From: Bryobacterales bacterium
GTDB taxonomy: Bacteria > Acidobacteriota > Terriglobia > Bryobacterales > UBA6623
NCBI GenBank assembly: GCA_022826925.1
Contig: JAJDTX010000003.1
Coordinates: 62,001-126,000 of the forward strand
Length of the DNA: 64,000 nt
Direction of reading: 5' to 3'
Part shown: positions 7,997 to 16,284 of the stretch, piece by piece
Numbering within the stretch: position 1 is the first letter of the stretch
Layout of the letters: every line of letters begins with the position of its first letter
The notes under the pieces: generated by a model
The model's input: only the letters and a program-made list of their open reading frames with translations
The model's database searches: none
Told to the model about the DNA's origin: nothing
Made by a program: the position numbers and the translations under genes

Positions 7997-8670
7997 TGCA
8001 GCACGTCCTCCAGGTCGTTCACGCTTTCAAGCACTGCTTCTGCCCCCAGTTGCTCGAACAGGCGGCGCGTCTCGTCATGCCGGGGCGTGTCGGGCGCGGC
8101 GATGCCGACGAAGCGCACCCTCGCGCCCAGGGCGGCCCGGCAATCGTCGACGTTGTCGCCGACGAACACGATCTCCGCCCCGGGCACGGCCTCCGCGATC
8201 CTGAGCAGGCCGTCCGGTGCCGGCTTGCGCTTCTCGACTTGCTCGTGCGTGATGATCGGATCGAACACTATCTGCGGGCAGAAGCGGCGCAGAGTGTGCT
8301 GTGTCGAGCGCATGCCGCGCCCGGTAAAGATGCCGAGGCGGCGGTCCGCGGCCAGCCTCTCTAGCGTTCCCGAACGCACAAGCCAGCGTTCGTCGCGGAT
8401 GTACCCCTCGCCGGCGCGACCCCAGTACAGCTCGCGGCCGAATTCCCGGACTTCCCGCTCGTCAGCGTCCACGCCTGCTTCCAGGATCGCGCGCATGGCG
8501 ATGTCCGAGTCGTCGTTGTACCCGCCCCGGTTCTTGATGCGAACGATGTCCGCTTGCGACATCTCGCGACCGCAGAAATGCCGAACCGTCTCGATCAGCG
8601 CCCGCCGAAAGGTCTGGGCCGGGTCGACCAGCACCCCGTCCATGTCGAATACCAGCATGCGCTCCCTCAT
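7993..8670 (-). CDS. HAD-superfamily phosphatase inside the his operon, candidate histidinol phosphatase
   Basis: A 225-residue HAD subfamily IA hydrolase with all four motifs: FDMDGVLVD (nucleophile and acid/base Asp), FTGRG, the Lys of KRKPAPDG, and GDNVDD. It overlaps hisC upstream and hisB downstream by four bases each, so it is made together with the histidine enzymes. Histidine synthesis needs a histidinol-phosphate phosphatase and hisB here lacks that domain, so this gene is a natural candidate. The pattern [16 protein letters not shown] resembles a HAD clade (TIGR01548-like) without an assigned substrate. A HisJ-like PHP protein at 46-47 kb is a competing candidate. Confidence 0.88.
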   Translation of the reverse strand: MRERMLVFDMDGVLVDPAQTFRRALIETVRHFCGREMSQADIVRIKNRGGYNDDSDIAMRAILEAGVDADEREVREFGRELYWGRAGEGYIRDERWLVRSGTLERLAADRRLGIFTGRGMRSTQHTLRRFCPQIVFDPIITHEQVEKRKPAPDGLLRIAEAVPGAEIVFVGDNVDDCRAALGARVRFVGIAAPDTPRHDETRRLFEQLGAEAVLESVNDLEDVLQ

Positions 8671-9689
8671 CGCCCGAGCACCTCTCGCAGGGCCGCAATG
8701 AATCGCACGGTCACCTCCAGCGGCCCGACTGTGACGCGCACCGCTCCGGGGATGTGCCGGGATTGATTGCGGATCAGGATGTCGCGGTCAGAGAGCGCGT
8801 CGCAGACTTCTGCCGCTGCGTCGCCAACCTCGAAGAGGACGAAGTTGGCACGGCTCGGCCAGTACCGGACATGCAGTTCTTCAAGTGCCGCGCAGAGCAG
8901 TTCCCGGGCTTGCAGCACTTGCCGGACGTACTCCCGGACGTAGGCCTGGTCCTCGATCGCGGCCAGGGCGCAGCGAATCGCGAGCGAGTTGACGCCATAG
9001 GGCGACTGTCCCTTCCGCGCGATGGCGATATTGCCGAGCTGGGATGCGAGCACGCCCACCCGCAGCCCGGCCATGCCGTAGGCCTTGGAGAACGTGCGAG
9101 CCACGAATAGATTCGGCCAGTCCTCTATCAGCCCGACCGCCGTCTCGCCGTGGAAGTCAAAGTAGGCTTCGTCGATGAGCACCGCGCAGCCGTCTGCGGC
9201 TCTGAGGATCTGTTCCGCTTGCTCCTGCCCGAGCACGCCGCCGGTCGGGTTGTTGGGAGACGCGATGCAGATCGCCCTCGTCCGCTTGCCGATCGCTGCG
9301 AGCAATTCGCCGACTGGAAATCCTAGATCAGGCTGCCTGTACGGCACGGAGACCGGCACTCCGCCGACCAATTGCGCGTAGAACTTGAACATGCTGAACG
9401 AGGGCGTGGGAATGATGACCTCGTCGCCTGGGTCCACGTAAGCGTGCATCACCGCGTTGATCACCTCGTCCGTGCCCGCGCCGATGATCACTTGGTCGGC
9501 ATCCACGCCTAGGTGGGCTCCCAGTCTGCGCCTCGCCTCGGCGTATTCCGGATAGGTGGCCACGAAGCCGCGGCTCGCCGCCGTCCGCAGCACGTCCAGC
9601 ACCTTCGGCGAGCAGCCCGCTACGTTCTCGTTGAAATCCAGCCGCAGCTTTTGGCCGCGGCCTTCCAGGGGAGGGTTGTACGGGTCCAT
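8667..9689 (-). CDS. hisC: Histidinol-phosphate aminotransferase
   Basis: PLP-dependent class I/II aminotransferase that makes histidinol phosphate from imidazole acetol phosphate and glutamate. I placed the start at the ATG at 9689 (MDPYNPPLEGR), giving 340 residues with the usual LDFNEN N-terminal motif; 36 extra in-frame codons upstream overlap the hisD end and look non-coding. The cofactor pocket is visible as SPNNPTGG, the Asp/Tyr of LIDEAYFDF, and the Schiff-base Lys in TFSKAYGMAGLRVG. hisD ends 31 bases upstream; the HAD gene starts with an ATGA overlap. Confidence 0.95.
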   Translation of the reverse strand: MDPYNPPLEGRGQKLRLDFNENVAGCSPKVLDVLRTAASRGFVATYPEYAEARRRLGAHLGVDADQVIIGAGTDEVINAVMHAYVDPGDEVIIPTPSFSMFKFYAQLVGGVPVSVPYRQPDLGFPVGELLAAIGKRTRAICIASPNNPTGGVLGQEQAEQILRAADGCAVLIDEAYFDFHGETAVGLIEDWPNLFVARTFSKAYGMAGLRVGVLASQLGNIAIARKGQSPYGVNSLAIRCALAAIEDQAYVREYVRQVLQARELLCAALEELHVRYWPSRANFVLFEVGDAAAEVCDALSDRDILIRNQSRHIPGAVRVTVGPLEVTVRFIAALREVLGR

Positions 9690-9720
9690 CTGCCGCACGG
9701 CTCGGCGCGGTGTCGGAGGC

Positions 9721-10995
9721 CTAGGCACAGGGGGATCCCCCCAGCCCGCCCGTGCGGGTCTCGATCGACCGGGCGTGCGCTTCCAGCCCCTCGGCACGCG
9801 CGAGCGCCGTGGCAGCCGGGGCCAGCTTCGCCAGTCCGGCTTCGGTCAGCTTCTGCACTGATACGATCTTGACGTAGTCGAGGACGCTGAGCCCTCCCCG
9901 CAGGCGGGCGCTGCCGCTGGTTGGGAGAACGTGGTTCGGTCCGGCCACGTAGTCCCCGGCCGCTTCCGGGCTCCACTTGCCCACGAACACGCTGCCGGCG
10001 TGACGCACTTGCTCCAAGGGCACGGACTCGCTGACCGCGAGGTGCTCTGGCGCGATGCGGTTGGACAGCTCGCACGCTTCCGCAAGGCTGTCCGTGACGA
10101 CTGCGGCGCTATTGTCGCGGATCGCCCTGGCGGCGACTTCACGGGTCGGCAGCGTCTGGACCTGCAGAGCCACCTGGCCGGCGACGGCTTCGGCCAATCC
10201 CCGTGACGGCGTCAACAAGATCGCGGCGGCGTCGACATCGTGCTCGGCTTGGGCCAGCATGTCCGAGGCAAGCGCCCGCGGATCGCCTTCGTCGAAGACC
10301 AGCACGATCTCCGTCGGCCCGGCCACGAAGTCAATGCCCGTCTCCCCTGCAAGCAGCTTCTTGGCCGCCGCGACATAGGCGTTACCCGGACCCACGATCC
10401 TGTCCACCTTGGGAATGGATTGCGTTCCGAAGGCGAAGGCAGCGATGGCTTGCGCGCCGCCAACGGCATAGACTTCGTCCAGGCCCAGCAGGGCCGCCGT
10501 GCCCAGCGTCTCGGCCGATGGCCTTGGGGAAGCGACCGCGATCCGTCCTACTCCCGCGACCATTGCCGGGACGGCCGTCATCATGATCGTGGAGGGCAAC
10601 GGGTAGCGTCCTCCCGGAATGTAGGCTCCCACTGCCGCCAGCGGCCGCACCAACTGTCCCAGTTCGATGCCGGCACCCGCAGCCTCCATCCACTCGAGCG
10701 GCATCTGGCGCTCTGCGTAGGCCCGGATCCGCTCGCTGGCGAACGAAACGGCATCCGCGAAGTCCGGAGCCAAGCTCGCCCGCGCTTCGGCGATACGTCC
10801 CGGCCGTACGCGAGGGGACTCCTCGGAGAGACCGTCCAGCCTCCGCGCGTACTCGCACAGCGCTTCGTCTCCGCGCTCGCGAATCGCTTGAATGATCGGC
10901 TCGACGACTCGCTCCGCCTCGTCGAGCCGGTCGGCGCGGCCTTGCAGGAGTTGCTCGACTGCCTCTCGGTCCCGGCTGGAGACGATGCGAAGCAT
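9721..10995 (-). CDS. hisD: Histidinol dehydrogenase
   Basis: Zinc enzyme that oxidises histidinol to histidine in two NAD+-dependent steps, the end of the pathway. The 424-residue length is typical. Visible blocks include the family signature around VDRIVGPGNAYVAAAKK, the zinc-ligand Gln and His in MLAQAEHDVDA, and the C-terminal GPNHVLPTSGSAR. It starts 16 bases after hisI and is followed by hisC. Confidence 0.97.
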   Translation of the reverse strand: MLRIVSSRDREAVEQLLQGRADRLDEAERVVEPIIQAIRERGDEALCEYARRLDGLSEESPRVRPGRIAEARASLAPDFADAVSFASERIRAYAERQMPLEWMEAAGAGIELGQLVRPLAAVGAYIPGGRYPLPSTIMMTAVPAMVAGVGRIAVASPRPSAETLGTAALLGLDEVYAVGGAQAIAAFAFGTQSIPKVDRIVGPGNAYVAAAKKLLAGETGIDFVAGPTEIVLVFDEGDPRALASDMLAQAEHDVDAAAILLTPSRGLAEAVAGQVALQVQTLPTREVAARAIRDNSAAVVTDSLAEACELSNRIAPEHLAVSESVPLEQVRHAGSVFVGKWSPEAAGDYVAGPNHVLPTSGSARLRGGLSVLDYVKIVSVQKLTEAGLAKLAPAATALARAEGLEAHARSIETRTGGLGGSPCA

Positions 10996-11011
10996 GGCTG
11001 CTGCGCCCGGC

Positions 11012-11386
11012 CTAGGGGCCGAAGACCTTGGCGGGGTCGTAGGTGGGCTCTTCGGTCACCTTCAACTCCCCGCCGTCAAGCGTGCGGAAGAAACAGCTTC
11101 GATAGCCTTCGTGGCAGACTCCTGGACCGGCTGCTTCGGCATGCACCAGAACGCTGTCGAGATCGCAATCGACCTCTAGGCGCTTGACGAACAAGTAGTG
11201 TCCTGAAGTCTCGCCCTTGGTCCAGAGCTTGTTGCGGGTGCGGCTGAAGAAGGTGACCCTGCCAGTGGACACGGTCTTGTCGAACGCTTCTTGGTTCATG
11301 AACCCCAGCATCAGCACGCGCCCGTCGTGGTGATCCTGCACGATGGCGGGCACTAGCCCGTTGGATTTGGCGAAATTCAGTTGCAT
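11012..11386 (-). CDS. hisI: Phosphoribosyl-AMP cyclohydrolase (HisI, monofunctional)
   Basis: Opens the purine ring of PR-AMP, the third step of histidine synthesis. The ATG at 11386 is preceded by GGAGG six bases upstream, which decides the start and gives 124 residues. Motifs include GFMNQEAF, FFSRTRNKLWTKGETSGH, and the metal-binding Asp/Cys residues in DCDLDSVL and the later CHEG. There is no HisE pyrophosphohydrolase domain, which many bacteria carry fused at the C-terminus. It is the first his gene of this run, 118 bases downstream of trkH. Confidence 0.96.
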   Translation of the reverse strand: MQLNFAKSNGLVPAIVQDHHDGRVLMLGFMNQEAFDKTVSTGRVTFFSRTRNKLWTKGETSGHYLFVKRLEVDCDLDSVLVHAEAAGPGVCHEGYRSCFFRTLDGGELKVTEEPTYDPAKVFGP

Positions 11387-11504
11387 CGCAATCCTCCGCG
11401 CGGATCGGCTCCGGACGTGCACCCAAGCAGCGATCAGCGTCCCTCGCGGCTGAGCACGGAGCCAGAATCTCAGAATATCAAGCTCTCAAGCGGGCTGACT
11501 CGGA

Positions 11505-12956
11505 CTACTTGCGCCAGAACCACGGCGTCAGGGTCACCAGCATCGTGTAGAACTCGAGTCGGCCCGCGATCATGTCGAAGCTCAGCACCCACTTGGCCAG
11601 CGTCGGCAGTGCTGCGTAGTTGTCGGTCGGCCCGACTCCTCCCAAGGCCGGGCCGATGTTGAACATCGAGGCGGCCACGGCCGAGATCGCCGTGAAGACA
11701 TCGACCCCGACCGCGGCCAGCAGCAGGCAGGACACGAAATTGACCATGAAGGCGAGATAGACCAGATTGAGCAGGCTCTGAATGGTCGACTCGGGCACGA
11801 CCCTGCCTCCGAGCCTGACCGCGAACACGCCGTGGCGCTCGACCATGCGCTTGAACTCGCGAGACACCACCTTGAACAGGAGCAGGATCCGCGAGACCTT
11901 CATCCCGCTGGCAGTCGATCCGGTGCAGCCGCCGGTGAACATCAGCACGAGCAGGACCAGTTGGCCCAGGGGCGGCCACAATTCGAAGTCGTCCGTTGCG
12001 AAACCGGTCGTTGTGGTGATGGAAGAGACTTGGAACAGCGCGGTGCGCAAGGATTCTTCCGCAGCGTAGTCGAGTCGCCAGTACAGCATGGCCGCCACCG
12101 TGAGGGTTGCGAGGCCGATCAGCGCCAGGTAGTGCCGGAACTCGTGGTCGCGCAGGGCTGCCACCGGTCGGCGCTCGCGCAGAGCGCGGTAGTGCAGGAT
12201 GAAGCTGGCGCCGCCGAGAATCATGAACGCGGTCGTGAGGTATTCGATGGCAGGGCTGTTGAACGCGCCGATGCTGGCTGTCCGGGTGGAGAAGCCGCCA
12301 GTTGCCAGCGTTGTGAAAGCATGCGCGACCGCATCGAACGGCTCCATTCCCGCGACTGCCAGCAAGAGAACCAACGCCCCCGTCAGGGCTACGTAGACAC
12401 CCCACAGAGAGGTCGCGGTCTCGGCTACCCGCGGCGTTAGCTTCTCCGACTTGGCGCCCGAAAACTCCGCCCGATACAGGTGCATTCCGCCGTGTCCGAC
12501 CAGCGGCAGGACCGCAATGACCAGCACCACGATGCCCATGCCACCCAGCCACGAAGACATCGCTCGCCAGAGCAGGATCGGGCGCGAAAGCGACTCCACG
12601 GCGGCCAGAATCGAGGCCCCCGTGGTCGTCACGCCGGAAGTGGCTTCGAACACGGCATCCGTGACGTTGTCGATGCCTGGAGCGAGCATGAAGGGCAGGC
12701 TGCCGAACAGGCTTGCTCCCAGCCACACCGCCACGGTCAGCAAGATGCCCTCGCGCTGCGTGAGTTCGCGGCGAGCTCCGCGGCAGGCCAGCCAAAGCGC
12801 GATTCCCACCCCGCTAGTCAGGCACGTGGCACCGGCCAGCGCGGCCAGGTCTTCGCCGCCGGTGGCGAGCGAGTACGCCAGCGGCACTCCCATGCAGGCG
12901 CCGAACGCCGCGAGGAAGAGCCCGAGGACCCGGCCGATGAGGATCCAGCGGATCAT
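11505..12956 (-). CDS. trkH: Trk potassium uptake protein, membrane subunit (TrkH family)
   Basis: Inner-membrane K+ channel subunit. The 483 residues are mostly hydrophobic, with the repeated pore-loop pattern of the TrkH/KtrB family: TSGVTTTGASIL, LATGGFSTRTASIG, TTTTGFATDDFELW and FNIGPALGGVGPT, each with the selectivity-filter Gly. Its start forms an ATGA overlap with the end of trkA, so the channel and its regulator are made together. The length is normal. Confidence 0.94.
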   Translation of the reverse strand: MIRWILIGRVLGLFLAAFGACMGVPLAYSLATGGEDLAALAGATCLTSGVGIALWLACRGARRELTQREGILLTVAVWLGASLFGSLPFMLAPGIDNVTDAVFEATSGVTTTGASILAAVESLSRPILLWRAMSSWLGGMGIVVLVIAVLPLVGHGGMHLYRAEFSGAKSEKLTPRVAETATSLWGVYVALTGALVLLLAVAGMEPFDAVAHAFTTLATGGFSTRTASIGAFNSPAIEYLTTAFMILGGASFILHYRALRERRPVAALRDHEFRHYLALIGLATLTVAAMLYWRLDYAAEESLRTALFQVSSITTTTGFATDDFELWPPLGQLVLLVLMFTGGCTGSTASGMKVSRILLLFKVVSREFKRMVERHGVFAVRLGGRVVPESTIQSLLNLVYLAFMVNFVSCLLLAAVGVDVFTAISAVAASMFNIGPALGGVGPTDNYAALPTLAKWVLSFDMIAGRLEFYTMLVTLTPWFWRK

Positions 12957-14335
12957 GCGGCGTTCCTGTGGCGGATCCTTTTCCCCAAGAACTGCGATTC
13001 CAGCTCAGGCACTGTGTCTGCCAGCGAGAAGATGATCACGCGGTCGCCTTGCTGGACCGACGCCTGACCTCGCGGCACGGTCACGTAGCCGTTATCGCGG
13101 ACGATCGCCCCGACGATGGCCCCGCGGGGCATCTTGATGTCGCGCAGCTTGCGGTTGACCATGTTGGAGCCCTTGGTCGCGATAAACTCGAGGGCCTCGG
13201 CCTCTTCTTCGCGAAAGGTGGTCACTGACAGCACGTCGGCCTTGCGGACGAAGCTCAGGATCATGTCCACGGCGGTCAGCCGCTGGCTGATGGCCGTGTT
13301 GATGCCGAGACGTTGCACGATTGGCAGATAATTCGTGCGGTTCGTCAGGGCGACGATCTTGTCGGCCCCGAGACGGCGGGCCAACAGCGAGGCGACGACA
13401 TTGTCAGCGTCGTCGCGGGTCAGCGCGAGAAAGGCGTCCGCACCTTCGATGTTCTCCTCTTCGAGGGTCTGCTGGTCGGTCGGGTCGCCGTGGACCACCA
13501 CTGTCCTGTCAAGGATCTCCGAGATCATCTCGCACCGGGCCGGGTCGCGCTCGATGAGCTTGACCTGAACTCCGGCCTTTTCGAGTTCCTCCGCGACCCA
13601 GATGCCGAGCTGTCGTCCGCCAACGATGACGACCCTTCGCAGGGCCGTTTTCTCCTGGATCCCCATGAACGCGAAGACTGCGCTGAGGTCCTCGCTGGTG
13701 GTGCAGATATAGATGTGGTCGCCGGGCTGAAGCTTCTGTGCCCCATGCGGGATGATGACCTCCTGGCCCCTGAAGATCATCGCGATCATGCTGTTCTTCG
13801 GGGGTCCGGCGGCGTCGAGCTCCTCCACAGTCTTTCCGGCGAACCAGCTGTCGGCCTGGACGTTCATGCCGAAGAGCTTGATCTTGCCGTCGGCGAAGTC
13901 CAAGATGTCGGACACGCCCGGCGCATGCAGCACGCGCATGATGCGGTCCATGATCGTGGTCTCCGGGTGAATGATCCGGTCCACGTTGAGCCCGAGGTTG
14001 CCAAGGATCTTGTCCCAGTGGCGGAACTCGTGCGTCCGAAGCCGGGCGACCTTGATCGCGATGTTTGAGTTTGCCTGGGCGATCATGCAGCTGAGCAAGT
14101 TGATCTCGTCGGAGTCCGTCTCCGCGATCAGCATCTCGGAATCGGCCAGTCCGGCCTTCTCCAGAGTGCTCACGCTGCTGGCGCTGCCTCGGATTATCTT
14201 GGCGTCGAGGTGTTCCTCCAGCTCGGCGCAGCGCTGGGCATCTTTCTCAACAATCGTGACTTGATTGCCTTCTCGAATTAGGCGAGCTGCGATGAGGGCG
14301 GCACCTTCGCCCCCTCCGGTGAGAAGAATGCGCAC
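12953..14335 (-). CDS. trkA: Trk potassium transporter peripheral regulator (TrkA)
   Basis: Cytosolic NAD(H)- and nucleotide-binding regulator of TrkH. From the GTG at 14335 the protein is 460 residues and begins with the first nucleotide-binding fold, RILLTGGGEGAALIAARLI. A second RCK unit starts at VVIVGGRQLGIWVAEEL, and TrkA-C ligand domains follow each. In the second unit the glycine-rich loop is GGRQLG, looser than the classical GxGxxG. I rejected 25 extra upstream codons because GTG plus RILLTG is the standard family start. trkH follows with a four-base overlap. Confidence 0.93.
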   Translation of the reverse strand: MRILLTGGGEGAALIAARLIREGNQVTIVEKDAQRCAELEEHLDAKIIRGSASSVSTLEKAGLADSEMLIAETDSDEINLLSCMIAQANSNIAIKVARLRTHEFRHWDKILGNLGLNVDRIIHPETTIMDRIMRVLHAPGVSDILDFADGKIKLFGMNVQADSWFAGKTVEELDAAGPPKNSMIAMIFRGQEVIIPHGAQKLQPGDHIYICTTSEDLSAVFAFMGIQEKTALRRVVIVGGRQLGIWVAEELEKAGVQVKLIERDPARCEMISEILDRTVVVHGDPTDQQTLEEENIEGADAFLALTRDDADNVVASLLARRLGADKIVALTNRTNYLPIVQRLGINTAISQRLTAVDMILSFVRKADVLSVTTFREEEAEALEFIATKGSNMVNRKLRDIKMPRGAIVGAIVRDNGYVTVPRGQASVQQGDRVIIFSLADTVPELESQFLGKRIRHRNAA

Positions 14336-14662
14336 GGGCGTAGGCCACCAAGACCTTGAGCGTATCACGGGCGGGCACCTTCGCGAGGTGGGTTGCGCAT
14401 GCCGCCGCAAGCGACCGGAATGAGCCCTTCGACAGCCGCATTCTGACGGACGGCAGGGCGCGAGGGGGCGTCACAAAGCGCCAGGCTGCGCTTGGGATGA
14501 CGACAGCCGCCGCGCAAGTCGAGTTCGGCCTCGATGGCAGACGGGAAGCGGTGGCATCTCGGGCCATGAGCGCGGCAAGCGCGCCCGCATCGCCGCAGCG
14601 CTTGGGGCCGACCGGAACGAATCCCGCGGCGGCTTCCCCGACAGCGATGTCGGGCTTCCGAG
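14336..14662. other. Intergenic spacer between the amidase gene and trkA
   Basis: A 327-base gap read on the minus strand from the amidase stop to the trkA start. I found no supported gene; a frame starting with TTG at the amidase stop (14247-14666) runs into trkA in another frame and looks like chance. The stretch begins with a strong stem-loop (14637-14654). Confidence 0.5.
14637..14654 (-). other. Perfect 7-bp stem-loop just after the amidase gene
   Basis: CCCGACA and TGTCGGG pair perfectly around a four-base loop, 8 bases after the amidase stop. It has no T tract, so it could be an mRNA 3' stabilising hairpin or a weak terminator of the amidase transcript. Confidence 0.4.
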
Positions 14663-15943
14663 TCAATCCTGCCTGTGGAGGAGTTCCTCGCAGGCAGAGG
14701 CTGTTGCCAGCACCAATGCGTCGAGTCCCGGGGCGGCCGCAAGCTGCAGTCCCATTGGCAGCTGGCTCGGCAGCGTCGGCATCGGGACTGACACCGCAGG
14801 CGCGCCCAGCGCGGTAAACGGTGCGTTACAGCGCGGATCCCCGCTGGATTCCAGACCCTGGGGAGCCGGGCCAAGCGCGGCAGGGGTGGCTACGACCGGA
14901 TGGTGGCGGGCCCATTGTTTGTAAGCATCCCGGGCCGAGGCTAGCGTCTGCCGCGCGCTGGCGTACGCGTCTGGGCCGATCCCGAGGCCTTCCTCCAGCA
15001 GGGCGGCGAGTTTGTCACCGATTGCCGGACCGTGCATGCGATAGTGCTCGCCGTGCTCCCGCACTGCCTCGTAGGCCATGACTGTGTGAAGCGCTGCGGG
15101 CAAGGCGTCCAGAAATCCGGGGCGGGGAACTCGTCGAATCGGCATTCCGGCACTCGCCAGAGTCTTCATCGCCGCGCGGAAGCACACCGCCATATCCGGA
15201 GTGAGTGGCCCTTCAGGCGGCCAGTCCATGATCGCAAGCGCATCGGCTCCCGCCTGCGTAGGCTCAGATCCGAGCGCCTGCCAGGCGAATTCCATGTCCG
15301 CTGCGGATGCTGCGAACAGTCCCGCGTGATCCAAGGTCGGAGCAAACGGCATCACGCCGCCGAGCGGCAGGGTGCCGAAACTAGGCTTGAAGCCAACCAC
15401 ACCGCAAAACGAAGCCGGGCGCAGAACCGATCCTTGTGTCTGGCTGCCGATGGCCAGCGGCACCATGCCGGCCGCCACGGCTGCGGCCGACCCGCTGGAC
15501 GATCCGCCGGGAGTGTGCCCGGCCGCGAGCGGATTCCTCGTGGGCCCCGTGTCGTAGTACGCATATGCAGTGCTGTGTGTCTTGCCCACGAGGACGCAGC
15601 CAAGCGAGTCCAGTGCCGCAACGAGTTCGCAATCGTCGCTCGGAACGCGACCGCGCTGGGTTGCGCTGCCCCACTCGGTGGGCAGCCCGGCGGTGTCGAA
15701 GATGTCCTTCGCTCCGTAGGTTGCGCCGTGCAGGGGACTGACAGGCGGGGAGCGTTTCAGCGCTTCGGTCAGGATCTCTGCCCGCTGGAGGGCTGCATCT
15801 AGGTTCAAGCGGCACCATGCTTGAACCGCGGGCTCGGCTTGGCGGACGGCGCTGGCCGTGGCTTGCACGATGTCCAGCGGAGACAGCTCGCGCTCTTGGA
15901 CGAGCCCGCTGATTTGGCGCAGCGACCAGGGGAACGATGGCAT
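14663..15943 (-). CDS. Amidase signature family hydrolase
   Basis: A 426-residue amidase (GatA-like fold) that hydrolyses a C-N amide bond. The Ser-cisSer-Lys triad is visible: Lys in YGAKDIFDTAG, and the serines in TPGGSSSGSAAAVAAG. The ATG at 15943 (MPSFPWSLRQIS) starts the standard N-terminal helix; 24 upstream codons look non-coding. gatB and gatC are not nearby, so a role in Glu-tRNA amidation is unlikely, and the substrate is unknown. It is divergent from xseB. Confidence 0.9.
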   Translation of the reverse strand: MPSFPWSLRQISGLVQERELSPLDIVQATASAVRQAEPAVQAWCRLNLDAALQRAEILTEALKRSPPVSPLHGATYGAKDIFDTAGLPTEWGSATQRGRVPSDDCELVAALDSLGCVLVGKTHSTAYAYYDTGPTRNPLAAGHTPGGSSSGSAAAVAAGMVPLAIGSQTQGSVLRPASFCGVVGFKPSFGTLPLGGVMPFAPTLDHAGLFAASAADMEFAWQALGSEPTQAGADALAIMDWPPEGPLTPDMAVCFRAAMKTLASAGMPIRRVPRPGFLDALPAALHTVMAYEAVREHGEHYRMHGPAIGDKLAALLEEGLGIGPDAYASARQTLASARDAYKQWARHHPVVATPAALGPAPQGLESSGDPRCNAPFTALGAPAVSVPMPTLPSQLPMGLQLAAAPGLDALVLATASACEELLHRQD

Positions 15944-16010
15944 GGTGGCGAGCCGATGCGGCAATTGTCGCACCAAGCCAGCCTCAAGACCCCTCAAGCC
16001 TGAAGCGAAG

Positions 16011-16016
16011 TACAAT
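16011..16016 (+). promoter_or_regulatory. Possible -10 element of xseB (GTACAAT type)
   Basis: TACAAT preceded by G, 16 bases before the ATG of xseB. The same seven-base string occurs before four other genes in this window. No clear -35 hexamer is seen. Confidence 0.35.
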
Positions 16017-16032
16017 GGCGCTTCAGCGCACC

Positions 16033-16281
16033 ATGTCCGACGAAAAGACCGAACTGACGTTTGAACAGGGGCTGGAATCCTTGGACAAGATCGTCGACAA
16101 GCTCGAGAGCGGCGATCTCGAGCTGGTGGAGTCCTTGAAGCTCTTCGAGGAGGGCGTGCTCCTGAGCCAGAACTGCCGCAAGCAGCTTGAACAGGCCGAG
16201 ACCAAGGTTGAAGCGCTGATCAAGCGGGATGATCGGCGCGAGCCCGAGCCCTTCCAGCTCGAAGACAAGGAGCCGTTCTAG
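16033..16281 (+). CDS. xseB: Exodeoxyribonuclease VII small subunit
   Basis: Small helical subunit that binds several-fold to XseA in the single-strand-specific exonuclease VII. The 82-residue protein from the ATG at 16033 has the family pattern FEQGLESLDKIVDKLESGDLEL, then SLKLFEEGV and a helix ending QLEQAETKVEAL. Another ATG six codons upstream is possible. xseA is not in the window. ispA follows after 3 bases, a common pairing with xseB. Confidence 0.95.
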   Translation: MSDEKTELTFEQGLESLDKIVDKLESGDLELVESLKLFEEGVLLSQNCRKQLEQAETKVEALIKRDDRREPEPFQLEDKEPF

Positions 16282-16284
16282 CCG

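Noticed and set aside
14247-14666. 139-codon frame starting TTG at the amidase stop
   Set aside because: It runs into trkA in another frame, uses a rare start and resembles no family.
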